From Teratosphaeria epicoccoides (Eukaryota > Ascomycota > Dothideomycetes > Mycosphaerellales > Teratosphaeriaceae), in assembly GCA_021401465.1 (NCBI GenBank), contig JADDMT010000008.1, positions 1 through 64,000 of the forward strand: a stretch of 64,000 nt of DNA, read 5' to 3'. The first letter of the stretch is position 1; each line of letters starts with the position of its first letter. The notes below the pieces were generated by a model that made no database searches, was not told where the DNA came from, and saw nothing but the letters and a program-made list of their open reading frames with translations. The position numbers and the translations under genes were made by a program. Shown here piece after piece: positions 20,486 through 33,200 of this stretch.

Positions 20486-21991
20486 TTAGTAATAATAGCT
20501 CATGTGCTACAGACTAAGTTCGACGCTACTCGCTCTGCCCGCGACTGTCGCTCATGTTAACGATGCCTTAACAACCTTAGTAGCCAAGCTGCACACATCT
20601 CTCCTCTACGTGTTAGTAAGGCGTCCCCTACCCGCGAGGTATGCGTGGCTTGTACTAACTAAAGCGTAGCCGAGATTTACGTCAGCGGATTTAATGAGGG
20701 TAGTGTCTACTACAATTATGTTAACTGTAATAGCAAGCATCAAAAATGCTAAGACCTCCCTGAAGAGGTGTATAGCAAGTACAACTAGCTCTGCTATAAC
20801 ATCGATGACTTCTAGAGTACGCGTAACAAGGGGGGTGCTAAAGATACTCTAATTATGAACAGGCTACAGGCTAAGTACTACGAGGTACTCGCCTACCTAC
20901 TTGGCGCCCTCTTGTGCTTTACCGCAACTGCTAACTGTTCTCATGGCAGTGTTCGCTTTGACTCTCTACTAACAGGCGAAAACGTTTGTCTAGGTCTAAT
21001 TGCAGACTTAGTCTAGAAGATCTTAAAGGTGCTAACTGTTAGGGTCGAGACCTTCTCTATAGTACGTATATAGTACGGGTACTCTCTAAGTATAAATACT
21101 AACTTTCTCCGCTAGGCTAACATTAGCGTCGAGAAATATCCGACTAGCCGCTAGCGTTAGCAACTCGGGGCCCTTGCCTCTATTAACGATGACTTTAAGA
21201 CGCGGATGATCCGCAAGAAGGTTATCAAGCAATTCACCATTCCCGCTGCTAAGGCTACGCCCTAGCGCCATACTAAGAGGCAGCCTGCCTCTAAGCTAGT
21301 CCTAAGGACTAAGCCGTAAGTTACTTACTCGAATCCTGTCGCGTGCGTATAGCTAACACATTGTAGCGCTACTGCTTACGCCGCCTCGATGCCGCTATCT
21401 TAGAAGAAGAAGAAGGCTAGGGCTGAAATTGAGGTTAGTAACGAGGAAGCCGAACCTTCCCTGCTTGCGATCTACACTACGTCCGCTAAGACGCTAAGGC
21501 ACAAGCCTCTAGGCCAGATCTTTGAGGATAAGGAGGATAATAACGTCTAGGATACCTTCGGTCCTAACGTGATCCCTTTGCGCTATAGTGTTGCCGCACT
21601 AGTTGCGCCTAAGGGAGACACCGAGTCTGATGATGTAGTTAATACTCGTGTCAAGAAGCACAAGATAATCTCAAGGGCTAAGCGCGACAGCCGCAAGCGC
21701 GCCTAAGTCTCTTCGCCTTCTAATGCTAAGGATGACGTAGTCGTCGCAACTAGGCGTAGTAAGGATGTCGCTAGCTCTCTGGCTACTATAGGCTCTAAAG
21801 ACAAGCTCCCTTGCAACCTACTAAAGAAGAAGATACTAGCCTCTCTTCGTGGCGTTACTACTCCTGTTACTTATAGTTACTTCGGGGTGTTTAGTAGACC
21901 CTGTACGGGTAGGTAGTCCCTAGCGGACCGTAACAAGAAAGACTCTTCTTCTTCAGGTTTAGTTAGGAAGCCCTTAACTAGTAGTCGCTAA
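20486..21991 (+). pseudogene. Family A accessory ORF, antisense to pol (copy A1)
   Basis: A frame of about 500 codons (phase of 20516; TAA at 21989-21991) is interrupted mainly by TAG/TAA at expected Gln/Trp/Arg positions. The N-terminal 120 residues are Cys-rich, with CxxC-type pairs such as CEVCVTC in copy A2 and the segment YVNCNSKHQKC, suggesting a metal-binding domain. A middle part LLGALLCFTATANCSHGS and a long basic/acidic C-terminal tail with Lys runs follow. It runs tail-to-tail with the pol remnant (22050-25165, minus) and lies between pol and the 3' LTR. Copy A2 preserves the same arrangement in inverted orientation. No known family was recognised. Confidence 0.55.
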
Positions 21992-22049
21992 GCATTAGCT
22001 ACGAAGCTAATCCGAGCATGTCTCTTATTCTCCTTAGGTTTTTTTCTAG

Positions 22050-25000
22050 GTGTGCATTTAGGCATCAATGATGTATAAGTAGGGCGTTTACTTCTTATTG
22101 TTACTTCGCGCGTTATGCACTACATACACGTGTTAAGAATTCTGCTCCGAAACTCTTATCTTCCTACGAATCGACCTTCTTAAGCCCTGCTTACGCCTCC
22201 TCTGCTCTTCGAATTCACGAATAGCTTCTAGAGCGTTCTTATAGTCCTTAGCCAGAACCTATTGTGTGTACTTAGGTAGGTATCCTTTCTACTTTACTAG
22301 ATAGTACGTTATGCCTTTACGCTACATACTATCCTTAATACCCTTGACTTCCTACTCTTCGTTCTCTTCTACTACTAGCATTAGGTCTATAAGCTCTTCG
22401 CCCTTACGCTATACCTATAGTTCGAGTAGAGATACGTAGAAGATGTCGTGCACATAATACGACAATGGCAACAATAGCTAGTATGCCTGCAAGCCTATCG
22501 CGTTGCGTATCTAGAAGGGTCCGACGAACCTTGACGTTATCTTCTTACTTGGAAGTTTTAGCTTGAGATTCTTCGTCGATAGTAATACCTTCGTACTAAC
22601 CGCATACTACATTAGTTTAGCACAGGCGTTATTATGTTTAATCTAGGATTCTGAGGCCTTTTTCTAGTGTTCTATTAGCACCGAATGTACCTCGCGCATA
22701 CGCCGCGCTAATTCCGCGGCGGCTAGCACCCTCTCCTTAGAAGACTCGTCCTAAGGCGGTTCTAGGTGTATTTCCGGATTAAAGCTATAAAGAATCTAAA
22801 ATGGAGACATACGCATAGTAGTATACACGCTGTTATTAACTGCAAATTCCGCTATTAGAATTACGTTAGCCTAGGCATCCTAGTTCTTAGCGTAGTAGTA
22901 CTAAAGGTACTACTTAAGAGTCTAGTTCATACGTTTAGTCTGACTATTAGTCTGTAGATAGAATGCTATACTTAGGTAGTACTTAACACGCGCCTTAAAC
23001 ACAAATTCTTGCTAGTATTTACTAGTAAAGACAGAACCTCGATCTAATAGGATACTTTAGGGGACACTAAAGCGCTATATGACTTCGTCACAAAGTAGTC
23101 GCGTAAGCTCGCTACTTGTACACTTTTTCGTACATAGGATGAAGACATACATCTTCGAGTATTAGTCGACTACTATAAGGACAGCATTAACCACATCGCC
23201 TCTCTACCTTGCTAGCGGCAAATAAGTGATAAAATCCATAGTTAAATCTTGCCATAGTCTCTCTAGTAGTAAGAGCGCCTAAGCATTGCCATAGGGGCAA
23301 TAGCGCCGAGATTTGCTAATCTGGCATGTCTAGCAGGATTTGACATAGTTAGAGACATCCTGTTCTAGCGTCAGCTACTAGTATTTGCGTCTAAGAAGCG
23401 CGTTTGTCTTCTCTGCGCCAAAATGGCCCGCAAGTTCATTATCATGATAAATACAGAGGAGCTACAAACAGAGTACGTAGTTAGCAGGTACGTAGAGCCT
23501 ATTGTCAAAGTACTACAAGTTGCCTGACTTAGTCTAGTACTTCGGACTACCTGTAGTGTCCTAGAGGGCTATACCCTTACTAATTAACTCTAGTTCTCGC
23601 TCTTGCAACCGCTGAATAAGTCTCGAGACTTCTTTAAAGGGTTCTTTAGACATCGCATGCTTACTACATATAAGCTAGTTAACTACTACATGGATCAAGC
23701 TAGACATAGTCGCTATAACTGCTAGGTAGGAGGGTTCGTTGCTAGCGGAGGCTATGAGGCCCTATTATACCTAGAGTCGACCTATAAGAGGAGCTAACGA
23801 CAGGTTACTACCCTAAACTACAAGCTTCGTTTGCAGCGTAGGGAGAAGCTGTTAGTTACCCTGCTCCCTAGTGTTGTAATCTAGTCGTTACAAAGGACTA
23901 TTAGCTAGATTCGTCTTTCTAGAACGATGCTAGATAACGAAGTCAAAGCTAGCGAGGAAAGTTGCCTACTTTGCTTGCTGACTACTTAGCTACTTTATGC
24001 CTATAAAGCCGCGAAGGTTGTTATAGTTAGTAAGTACCTTAATAGGGTGCGCTACGCCTTCGAGGTAGTGTCAGTACTCCTTGAAGCTGTTAACAATAGC
24101 TAAAAGCTCTTAGTCGTAAGTCTCGTAGTTAAGTTTGGCGCCCTACATCTTCCGCGACTAGAAGGTAATTAGGTACTATCGCGTACTACCTTCGTGCGAC
24201 TAGAGCTGCGATATAATTGCGGCTATTATGAATTTTGAAGCATCGGTCTCTATTCGGATCTTCGTAGTAGGGTCAAAGTACTAAAGTATAGGCGTAGTTT
24301 GAAAAGCTGCTTTAAGTTTAGAGAAAGCTTTGCTCTAAGCCTCCTCCTAAGGTACTATCCCTAGCTTTTTTCCTTGAATCGCGCCCTTTGCGAGGGCCGT
24401 GAGGGGAGCTACGATCTTCAAGTAGGATCGTATAAATCTGCGATAGAAGTTAGTAAATCCTAGGAACACCTGTACTTCTCGGAGAGTAGTTAGCTACAGC
24501 TACTCCGCGATTACAGACACCCTTTAGTTATCTATGATAACTCCTTCTGTAGAGACGATGTATCCTAGAAACTTAATCCTATCTATCAGGAATGAGCACT
24601 TCTTTAGGTTTGTATATAGAGCAAACTTGCGGAGCTGTTAAAGCACTATCCTTAGATGCCGAATATGCTCCTCCTTCGAGTCGGAGTAGACTAGTATATC
24701 GTCTAAATATACTACGTAGTAGGTGTTAACGAGGCTAGCTAGGGCCTAGTTAATATACGCTTAGAATGTCGCTAGTACGTTAGTTAAGCTAAATAGCATC
24801 ACTATATACTCGAAATGTCTATACTACGTTTAGAACGTAGTCTTCTACTTGTCGCCCTTTCGGATTAGTATCTAGTAGTAGGCGTCCTTTAAGTCGATAG
24901 ACAAGAAGATAGCGGTACGACTAAGGCGGTCAAGCGTCTCGCTAATAAGTAGTAGGGGGCAGCGGTTCTTCTAAGTTACCGCGTTAAGGCCCCTATAGTT

Positions 25001-25165
25001 AACATATAGGCAGAGCGTGTTATCCTTCTTCAGGACAAACATAACTAGCACTCTAGCCTCGCTGTCACTTCGTCGGATCCACGCGTTTCTTTGCGCCTTG
25101 TAGAGATAGTCTCGAAGTGTTTCGAGCTGCGATTCTGACATAGGGTATAGAGGTCGATACGGAGG
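22050..25165 (-). pseudogene. Family A gypsy pol remnant (RT, RNase H, integrase)
   Basis: Minus-strand pol 3' part. Reverse transcriptase begins at the right end (MTPPYRPLYPMSESQLETL at 25171-25115, then VMFVLKKDNTLCLYVNYRG). RNase H follows near 24100-24300. The integrase core is near 22900-23200, with an Asp-Tyr-Ser-Lys motif after hydrophobic VVLIVVD-like residues and LLDRGSVFTSKY. The lower end encodes the integrase C-terminus. Stops are frequent and mostly TAG. The upstream gag/protease half is missing because element B1 begins at 25166. Decayed, non-functional copy. Confidence 0.75.
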
Positions 25166-25605
25166 TGTCATAAGGGTAGGTGCTAATAGCAGGAAGGTGA
25201 CTAGGTGTTAGACTCGTAGAGCTGTAAAGAATATCGACAATAGCAATTGTCCTTGTAACTAACTATCCCCTAAGAAAGGGAATTAAATTAAGCACGAAGC
25301 TCCTAACTACCTGTCCTAAAGCTATCCCTATATACTAGAGAGACAGAGTAGTTCTGTTAGATCTGTTAACAGACCCGACAGATCCGTGTCTATAGATCTA
25401 TAGACTAACCCTATAGATCCGAGGGTCTATTATCCCGTGACAGATCCTTTCTCCCCTATAGGCCTGTAGATCTGTAGACTAACCCTACAGATCTAGGGAT
25501 CTGTCCTTACGTGACAGATCCTTTCTCCTATGACTATGCTTATGACTTATAGTCCTTAGGACCCTCACGATCCTGTGACTCGTAGCACTCCTGACACTTA
25601 TGACA
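25166..25605 (-). repeat. LTR of B1 (3' LTR)
   Basis: 440 bp, beginning TGTCATAAGGGTAGG and ending CTTATGACA on the plus strand, so the TG..CA ends are conserved. It is shorter than the 489-bp LTR of B2 through small deletions near its right end. A pyrimidine tract (CTATCCCCCTCTTAG) follows directly, the polypurine tract of the minus-strand element. Confidence 0.85.
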
Positions 25606-25685
25606 CTATCCCCCTCTTAGCCTAGCTCGTCCCTAAGCTACCTTATTAGTGCGGGGTTTCTCTTGTCATTTCCTTTTGTGCCGTA

Positions 25686-26306
25686 ATGTCTTCTCTTTCT
25701 ACATCACTACCTTATGTCATCCTAGACACTAACGCCCCTTTAATGTAGAAACGCAAACGCCGCGCGAATTAAATCTATCGTTAGGGCTAGGACAGCATGA
25801 AGTCCTATACTTAGAATCAAGAGTTAAAGCTTGTTTATTAGGTACACATTTCCTTAGGGAAATGTTTGTAATATCACTTTAGTAACTGTCGAAGTTACGA
25901 CGCAAAGGTGACAGAGGTTAAATAGAAGAAGTTAGGTAATTAGCGGAAAAGACTAATTACTAATCTTGATCGTATGAAGGCGGTCCTAGCCGAGGCTTCG
26001 CAGAAGATGATAGAGGCGCATGCAAAGGAGATACGTCTTCGAAAACAGTTAGATGCGGTCGACTAGGAGGTCGAGGATAGTCGCGCTCTTGAGGAGCGGG
26101 AGATTAGGGAGGATGAGGCCGAAGAACAGGCTCTCTTACAGGCTAGGTTCCTTCTTGACCTAGATCCTTCGGCGGGTCTCGCTCTTAGTCCTACGACATA
26201 GAGCGTAATAGAGGGTTTCGCTAACACCTCGTATTAGGGTTTCCTGGATAGCGTAGTAGCCGAGCCGATCGACGGCGTCCCGCAGGAGTCTAGTCGTGGC
26301 TTATGA
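25686..26306 (+). pseudogene. Family B accessory coiled-coil ORF, antisense to pol (copy B1)
   Basis: ATG at 25686 and TGA at 26304-26306 delimit 206 codons, with about a dozen internal TAG/TAA. The first third is basic (KRKRRAN), the middle has NCRSYDAKVTEV, and the second half is a strong Glu/Ala/Leu/Arg coiled coil (MKAVLAEASQKMIEAHAKEI, then a RALEEREIREDEAEEQALL segment). The C-terminus is LDLDPSAGLALSPTT and VVAEPIDGVPQESSRG. It faces the pol gene tail-to-tail and starts 80 bp inside the LTR. The same ORF is present in B2 at about 34225-34856. I have the impression that similar hypothetical proteins are common in fungal genomes, but cannot search here. Confidence 0.6.
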
Positions 26307-26319
26307 TCTTCTTCCTAGG

Positions 26320-28403
26320 TTCGTTCCTTTCTCGAAACTTCGTATCTTTTGCTAACAGTTTCGTAGATGTTCTAGGGGTTCCTAGGTGTTCTCGGTACTC
26401 CTATATCCTTCCTATTTTACTAAGTACTCTTGCTGTCTGTCCTGCTAGCGAGTGTCGACAATCTTCTCGACAGAGTACTTAGGTTCTTCTACTTTAGGGT
26501 CGAGTAGTAAGGGTTCCGTTTATAGTGCGGCGTCTAGGTTCTAGCAGAGAGACATAGAACACAGGGTGTATTCTTATCTGCTCGGGTAGCTGTAACTCAA
26601 AATTAACTAGTCCTTTCTTAGCCTTAATCCTGAATAGTCCTAGTTTTACAGCGTCTAGTTTTTTACTCGGCTTGTCTAATTTGATGTGACAGCAGAGGAG
26701 ATACACCTTGTCCCCCTCCTTTAGAATTAGTCCCTTAATTCTCTTATAATTCGCGTACTGTGCCATGTTCTGCTAATAGAACTGCAGGTCGAGTTGTGCT
26801 TCTATTTGCAGTCAGCGTAGATGTTCTACTCGTCTAAGTGCTACTAGGTTCGGATTACTAGCTAAGATGTCTAGGATGTCTTCTATAGCTGATCTATACG
26901 CCATCTGAAAAGGCGAGAGTCCTGTCGACTCTGCTAGCGTACTATTATACGCGAGCTGTGCTATTAGCAACAACTCTACCTAGTTGTTCTAGTCCCTATT
27001 CACATAGGATCGAAGGTACTATTCTAACGTCTGATTTAGACGTTCTGTCTGTCTATCTGTCTAAGGGTAGAAGGAAGTACTTAGTCGATGTTTGACCTGG
27101 AATTGTCTCATTAGGGCTCTCTAGAAGTTAGAGGTAAACACGGATCCTCGATCCGTTACTAGGTCCTGTAGCATACCGTGTAGTGCTACTACCTATTTGA
27201 TGAAGACATGCGCGATATCTTTGATCCTTAAAGTCTTCGCGGTAAGGGATAAACTTCCTAAACTTAGTAAATTAGTTAACTACTACCATGATCCTATCGA
27301 AGAACTCATTCGTAGCGGGTCCTCTCGACTAAGGTAGTTTAACGATGAAATCCATGGCGAGCGATTCCTATAGCCGTTAAGGTACCTTAAGTAGTCGTAG
27401 TAGCCTATACAGTTTGTGACGGTCATGCTTACTTCGTTAGTAAGTTATACATTAACAGACGTAGTCCTCGATTGCCTTGCTCATCCTAGGGAAGTAATAT
27501 TCTTGTCAGAGAATTTGCTTCATTTTAGACACTCCCGGGTGTCCTGCCTAAGGTACGTCATGTTAGAGTCGTAGTAGCTCTAATCGTAAAGACGTTAGCA
27601 TGTATACTAATCCTTGAAACAGAAGGATTCTGTCTTCGTCTTCCTAATCCTCCTGTCTATTTATGTCGTCGCGGACAGCAAGTGCAGTTAGGTTATAGAC
27701 TAGCGCGTTCTTCAGGTCGTCCTGAAATTCACTAGTCCATGTAACAGTCGTAGCCGCGAGTTAGTTGACTCCTAGCGTGCTATCGCTATTTTCTTGGAGA
27801 ATAGCGTGTTTCTCCTACTTCACGCCCTTCATGTAGTCAGTCTAGCGGCTAAGTGCATCGGCACGTACATTATCGGTCCCCTTATAATAGACGATCTTGC
27901 AGTTAAAACTAGAGAGCTCCTCACTCTACCGAACCTGTTGTCACTTTAACTCTTTCGTCGTTATAAAGTATCGCAAGTTCTTATAGTCTATGTAGACTGT
28001 GACCTAGTGCTTAGAACCTTCTAAGTAGACTCGCTAGGCCTTGTAGGCATCTACTATAGCTAGAAGTTCTTTGTCGTAGACGTCATAACGGAGTTCTAGT
28101 CCAGACAATTTCCTCGAGTAGTAGGCGACTAGCTGTAGTCGTCTACTCGGTCCTAGTTAACTTAAGCATGCCCTAAGTACTACGTCGGAGGCATCTGTTT
28201 CGACTATGATAGGCTTATCTGGGTCGAATACAAGTAAGATTAGCTAATCTGTGAATCGTCGCTTAAGTTCCTTAAAGGCATTCCGTTAGGCGTCGTCCTA
28301 CATGAATAGTGTATCCTTTGTAGTAAGAGTTGTAAGTAGTGCCGTAATCTTCGAATAGTTTGCCACAAATCTTTAGTAGAAGTTAGCGAACCTAAGGAAG
28401 GAC
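26320..28403 (-). pseudogene. B1 pol, downstream half (RNase H, integrase, chromodomain)
   Basis: Minus strand, continuing from the RT half at 35430. It holds RNase H (around 28000-28230), the HHCC and DDE integrase (around 26950-27550) and the integrase C-terminal segment GDKVYLL...PEQIRIHPVFYVSLLE (26494-26766, the longest stretch free of stops). A chromodomain-like end follows near 26340-26480. It is broken by many TAG codons and aligns with B2 30,000-34,300. Confidence 0.8.
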
Positions 28404-28408
28404 TATAC

Positions 28409-28897
28409 TGTCATGAGTGTTAGGAGTACTGTCCGGAGTACTATAGGATACAGGATCATGAGGGTCCTAAGTGCTATGAGTCATAGTACTATCATGGGAG
28501 TACTATAAGTCATAGGCATAGTTATAGAAGAAAGGATCTGTCACGTAAGGATAGATCCCTAGATCTGTAGGGTTAGTCTACAGATCTATAGGCTTACAAG
28601 GAAGAAGGGATCTGTTATAGGATAACAGACCCTTAGATCTGTAGGGTTAGTCTACAGATCTACAGACATGGATCTGTTAGGTCTGTCGACAGATCTAATA
28701 GAGCTGCTCTGTCTCTCTAGTATATAGGGTTAGCTTTAGGACAGGTAGTTAGGAGCTTCGTGCTTAATCTTAATTTAATCCTCTCTTGCTTAGAGGAGAG
28801 TTAGTTACAAGGTTAACTGCTATTGTCGATATTCTTCATAGCTCTACGAGTCTAACACCTAGTCACCTTCCTGCTATTAGCACCTACCCTTATAACA
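28409..28897 (+). repeat. 5' LTR of B2
   Basis: 489 bp, TGTCATGAG...TTATAACA. It has exactly the length of the 3' LTR. All differences I could see between them are transitions, mostly CA or TG in one copy against TA in the other. Confidence 0.92.
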
Positions 28898-29040
28898 TTT
28901 TAAGCACTACTTCTAAGGAAGCATCAGGAGACTTGTCGAGCGCTTGACATACGCCTATGTTAAGTAGTTCTTTAACTGTTAGTTCAAGTTCTAGCGACAG
29001 TCAACTAACACCATGAGAACAAGTTGCCGCTATACCTCAA

Positions 29041-30279
29041 ATCACGTAGTAGCTTAAATCCATTTACCTTAGCGAGATGGCTCTAGCATCTGTCGCAGGT
29101 TTAACTACCGGGAATAGACATAGCAACAACAGCTTTAAGATAGGAAGCCCTACAGAGTTTACAGGACAACAATCTTAGGTCGAGATGTTTATCCTATAAT
29201 GCTAGTTAGCATTTAACGTGGATACAGAACAGTTTACGACATATCATAAGCGAATGATGTACATTGTCTCTTACCTAAAGGGACTAGCGTTCGAGTTTAT
29301 CTAGCCTCATCTGACAGATTATCTAGATCACGTTAGTAGCGCTGAAGCCAGGAAGACGACAACTAGGGAGATTCTCAACTTAGACAAGTCTTTGTTTAAG
29401 GCATTACGCGAAGCGTTTAGGCTCGGTAATAAGCAACAAGAGGCCGAGAGAGCTCTCCTAGGAATCTAGCAGAAGGGTTCCGCTACTAAGTACCGCGCGG
29501 ACTTTCAGACCCTCTCTGCTCAAGTCGACTAGAATGATAACGCTTTAGCTGCTCAGTTCTACTAGGGACTAAAGGAGACAGTTAAAGACGAAATTGCCCG
29601 AGGAGATCGGCTAACGACATTCAAGGAAATGAGCGATCTCGCGATTAGAATCGATAATCGCATCTAGGAACGACAGCAAGAACGACAACATAGAAATCGC
29701 AAGCTAGCGCAGGCTAACCATAAGGTCTAACGATCGGCACTAAAATGGCGAAGCGATTACTACGGTCTCTAACCTATGGAGTTAGATGCGACTAAGGGGC
29801 GTCTAAGGAATAGACCCCGAGGAAAGCCGCGGAAGGGCTCTCCTCCCTAGAATGGTCTGAAGAAGCCATTCGACAAGAGTAATCTCGAGTGCCACAACTG
29901 TAGAAAGAAAGGACACTTTTCCCGCGAATGTTTTGCTAAGAAGCAACGACAAGAGCTGCCTAGGATAGAGCAGGCTCGCGCGACAACGACAGCACCTAAG
30001 CAAAAGGCTGCCGCTACTCGAGAACTAGACTATGCCGCACTTACTTAGACTACGTGCTACGACGACAATTGTCGAATTCACATGAGTAATAAAGATAGTT
30101 CCGGATAGTACCCTAGCTAAAACAAGGCATAGTCGATCTGTGCGCTAAGGGGTACACCTTCTAGTGCGACAGTCCTAAGGCAACAGGAACTAGAAGAAGA
30201 AGAAGAAGGTTCGGACGACAACTACGAGCTTGTCGAAGCCGTCATTCCTGATTCCGAGGAAGACGAGAGCATAGAGTGA
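29041..30279 (+). pseudogene. B2 gag with CCHC zinc knuckle
   Basis: Gag-like frame of about 410 codons ending at TGA 30277-30279. The capsid-like part has FKIGSPTEF, QFTTYHKRMMYIVSYLKG and a long Glu/Arg-rich helix. The zinc knuckle at about 29892-29933 reads CHNCRKKGHFSREC (CX2CX4HX4C), followed by a basic region. TAG interrupts at least ten codons, usually where Gln is expected. Equivalent gag remnants are in B1 (37,300-38,560) and B3 (55,750-57,020). Confidence 0.8.
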
Positions 30280-30281
30280 TA

Positions 30282-33200
30282 GGCCATGCTACCGCATGAC
30301 ATCGGACTCGACATTATCCGAATCATACAGAACTAATAGGCTTAGGCTTGCCTATGGATTAATAGAGTACAACACGTCGACTAGCTTTAGTATGACGAAC
30401 TAGCCGACCGTATGCGACGACACTTGAGGAGACTACTAGTTGTAGCTTAACCTCACGCGCATCAGAAAGTTGTCCAAGAAATTGTACTGTTCGGGGTAGA
30501 GTTCACGCCCTAGGGAGGCTACCTAACCTACAAAGGTATTTAGATTCCACGAGCGCTACGACTCTAAGTCTATCACTTAAAGATAGAGTACACAAGAAAC
30601 GCGCAGGAATAGCGAGGCTAAGAACGAGAACGATCTCTTAGGCCAGAAAACGGTAACGCTTAGAGAAGGAGCTAAGACCGCATAATCCCTGAACTAGTCC
30701 ATAAAGACAGTTATTTAGGAAACGACAAGGTCCGCTAGAATTAGACCTATAGACAGACTAGACAGGGCTGCAACAATGTGCCGCGATCGGCGCCAGATAT
30801 GCGAACAACCTTAGAGTATGGTTACATATTAACAAGACGCTAGCCAGGGCCTTAATAGATTCAGGATGTACTAGAATCTTCATGACGCCTAAGTTCGCCA
30901 GGACAGCCAGGATAAAGCTATAGGCGAAGACAAATGCTTTCTTGCTATAAGCGATTAATAGAAAGCCGGTTACGTACAACTAAGGAGTAGTTAACGAAGA
31001 GACCGAGATGATGCCTCTGCGGATAGGACGCTACCGAGAGATACTCTAGTTCGACATCACAGAGTTACTAGGCTCGGATGTAGTACTAGGGTTACTATAG
31101 CTAAGAAACGCTAACCCCTATATCGACTAGAAGAATGAGAGGATCTAGTTCCTAGAACTCTCAAGATCGATACCTCTACCTGTAGTACACGACGCACTAG
31201 GCAAGATCGAAATATGTGCTATGACTTCAAGCGAGATAGTAGCTGCTATCAAGGATCTAGAACAGGAAGTGCACGTCCTATAGGTTAAAGCAACGCAATC
31301 GGAAGTCAAGGTCGAATTCATAGTTCCTGACGAGTATAAAGAGTTCGCTACTCTTTTCAAGGAAGAACCCGACCAAGAAGCTCTGCTAGAACACTAGGAG
31401 TAGGACTACAGGATACCCTTACTCCCTAGCAAGACACTAACGAAGCAATTAGTTCGCCTGTTATTAGCGGCGAAACTAGAGATTCTCCGGAAATACCTAG
31501 AAGACAACCTCTAGAAAGGCTTCATCCGTAAGTCGTAGTCCCTAGCCGGATATCCGATCCTGTTTATGCCTAAGGGGGAAGATGACTAGCGACTCTGCGT
31601 AGATTATCGTGGATTAAACGACATCACGATAAAGAATAGTTATCCGCTTCCTTTGCTCTTAGAATTGCAGGACCGCCTACAAGGAGCAATGTAGTTCTCG
31701 AAGTTCGACATACCTAGAGCGTATAATCGAATTCGAATTAAGGAAGGCGAAGAATAGAAGACCGCGTTCTAAACTAGGTTCGGACACTACGAGTACATAG
31801 TCATGCTATTTAGGTTAACAAACGCCCTAGCTACATAGCAGGCATTTATTAACAACGTGCTACGAGAGTACCTCGACGTCTTTGTGGTTATATATCTAGA
31901 CGACATCCTCGTCTATTCCCGGACGATCGAAGAGCATAGGACTTACGTGCGCAAGGTACTTCAGAAACTCCAGGATTACTGGCTAAAGGTTAAGCCGCAG
32001 AAGAGCGAGTTTCATAAGCAGGAAGTACAATTCCTTAGCTACGTAGTAGCATGGAATAGAATCAAGATAGACACTAAGAAAGTCTAGGTTGTAAAAGAGT
32101 AGCCTACGCCGACTAATGTTAAGGAAGTATAATCCTTCCTTAGATTCGCTAACTTCTACAGGAGATTTGTAGCAAACTATTCGAAGATCATAGTACTACT
32201 TACGACTCTTACGACGAAGGATACACTATTCGTATAGGACGACGCCTAATGGAATGCCTTCGAGGAACTCAAGCGACTATTTACAGATTAGCTAATCTTA
32301 CTTATGTTCGACCCGGATAAGCCTATCATAGTCGAAACAGATGCCTCCGACGTAGCACTCGGGGCATGCTTAAGTCAACTAGGACCGAGTAGACGACTAC
32401 AGCTAGTCGCCTACTACTCGAGGAAATTGTCTGGACTAGAACTCCGTTATGACGTCTACGACAAAGAACTTCTAGCCATAGTAGACGCCTACAAGGCCTA
32501 GCGAGTCTACTTAGAAGGTTCTAAGCACTAGGTCACGGTCTACACAGACTATGAGAACTTTCGATACTTCATAACGACGAAAGAGTTAAACTGACAACAG
32601 GTTCGGTAGAGCGAGGAGCTCTCTAGTTTTAACTGTAAGATCGTCTATCGCAAGGGGACCGATAACGCACGCGCCGATGCACTTAGCCGCTAGACGGACT
32701 ACATGAAGGGCGTGAAGCAGGAGAAACATGCTGTTCTCTAGGAAAATAGCGATAGCACGCTAGGAGTTAACCGACTCGCGGCCACGACTGTTACATAGAC
32801 TAGTAGATTTCAGGACGACCTGAAGAACGCCCTGATCTATGACCTAACTACGCTCGCTATCCGCGACGACATTAATAGATAGGAGGATTAGGAAGACGAA
32901 GACGGAATCCTTCTATTTCAAGGATTAGTATACGTGCTAACGTCTTTACGATTAGAACTACTACGCCTCCGACATGACGTACCTCAGGCAGGACACCCGG
33001 GAGTGTCTAAAATGAAGCAAATTCTCTGACAAGAATATTACTTCCCTAGGATGAGCAAGGCAATCGAGGACTATGTCTGTTAATGTGTAACTTGCTAACA
33101 AAGTAAGCACGACTGTCATAAACCATATGGGCTACTACGACTACTAAAGGTACCTTAACGGCCATAGGAATCGCTTGCTATGGATTTTATCGTTAAACTA

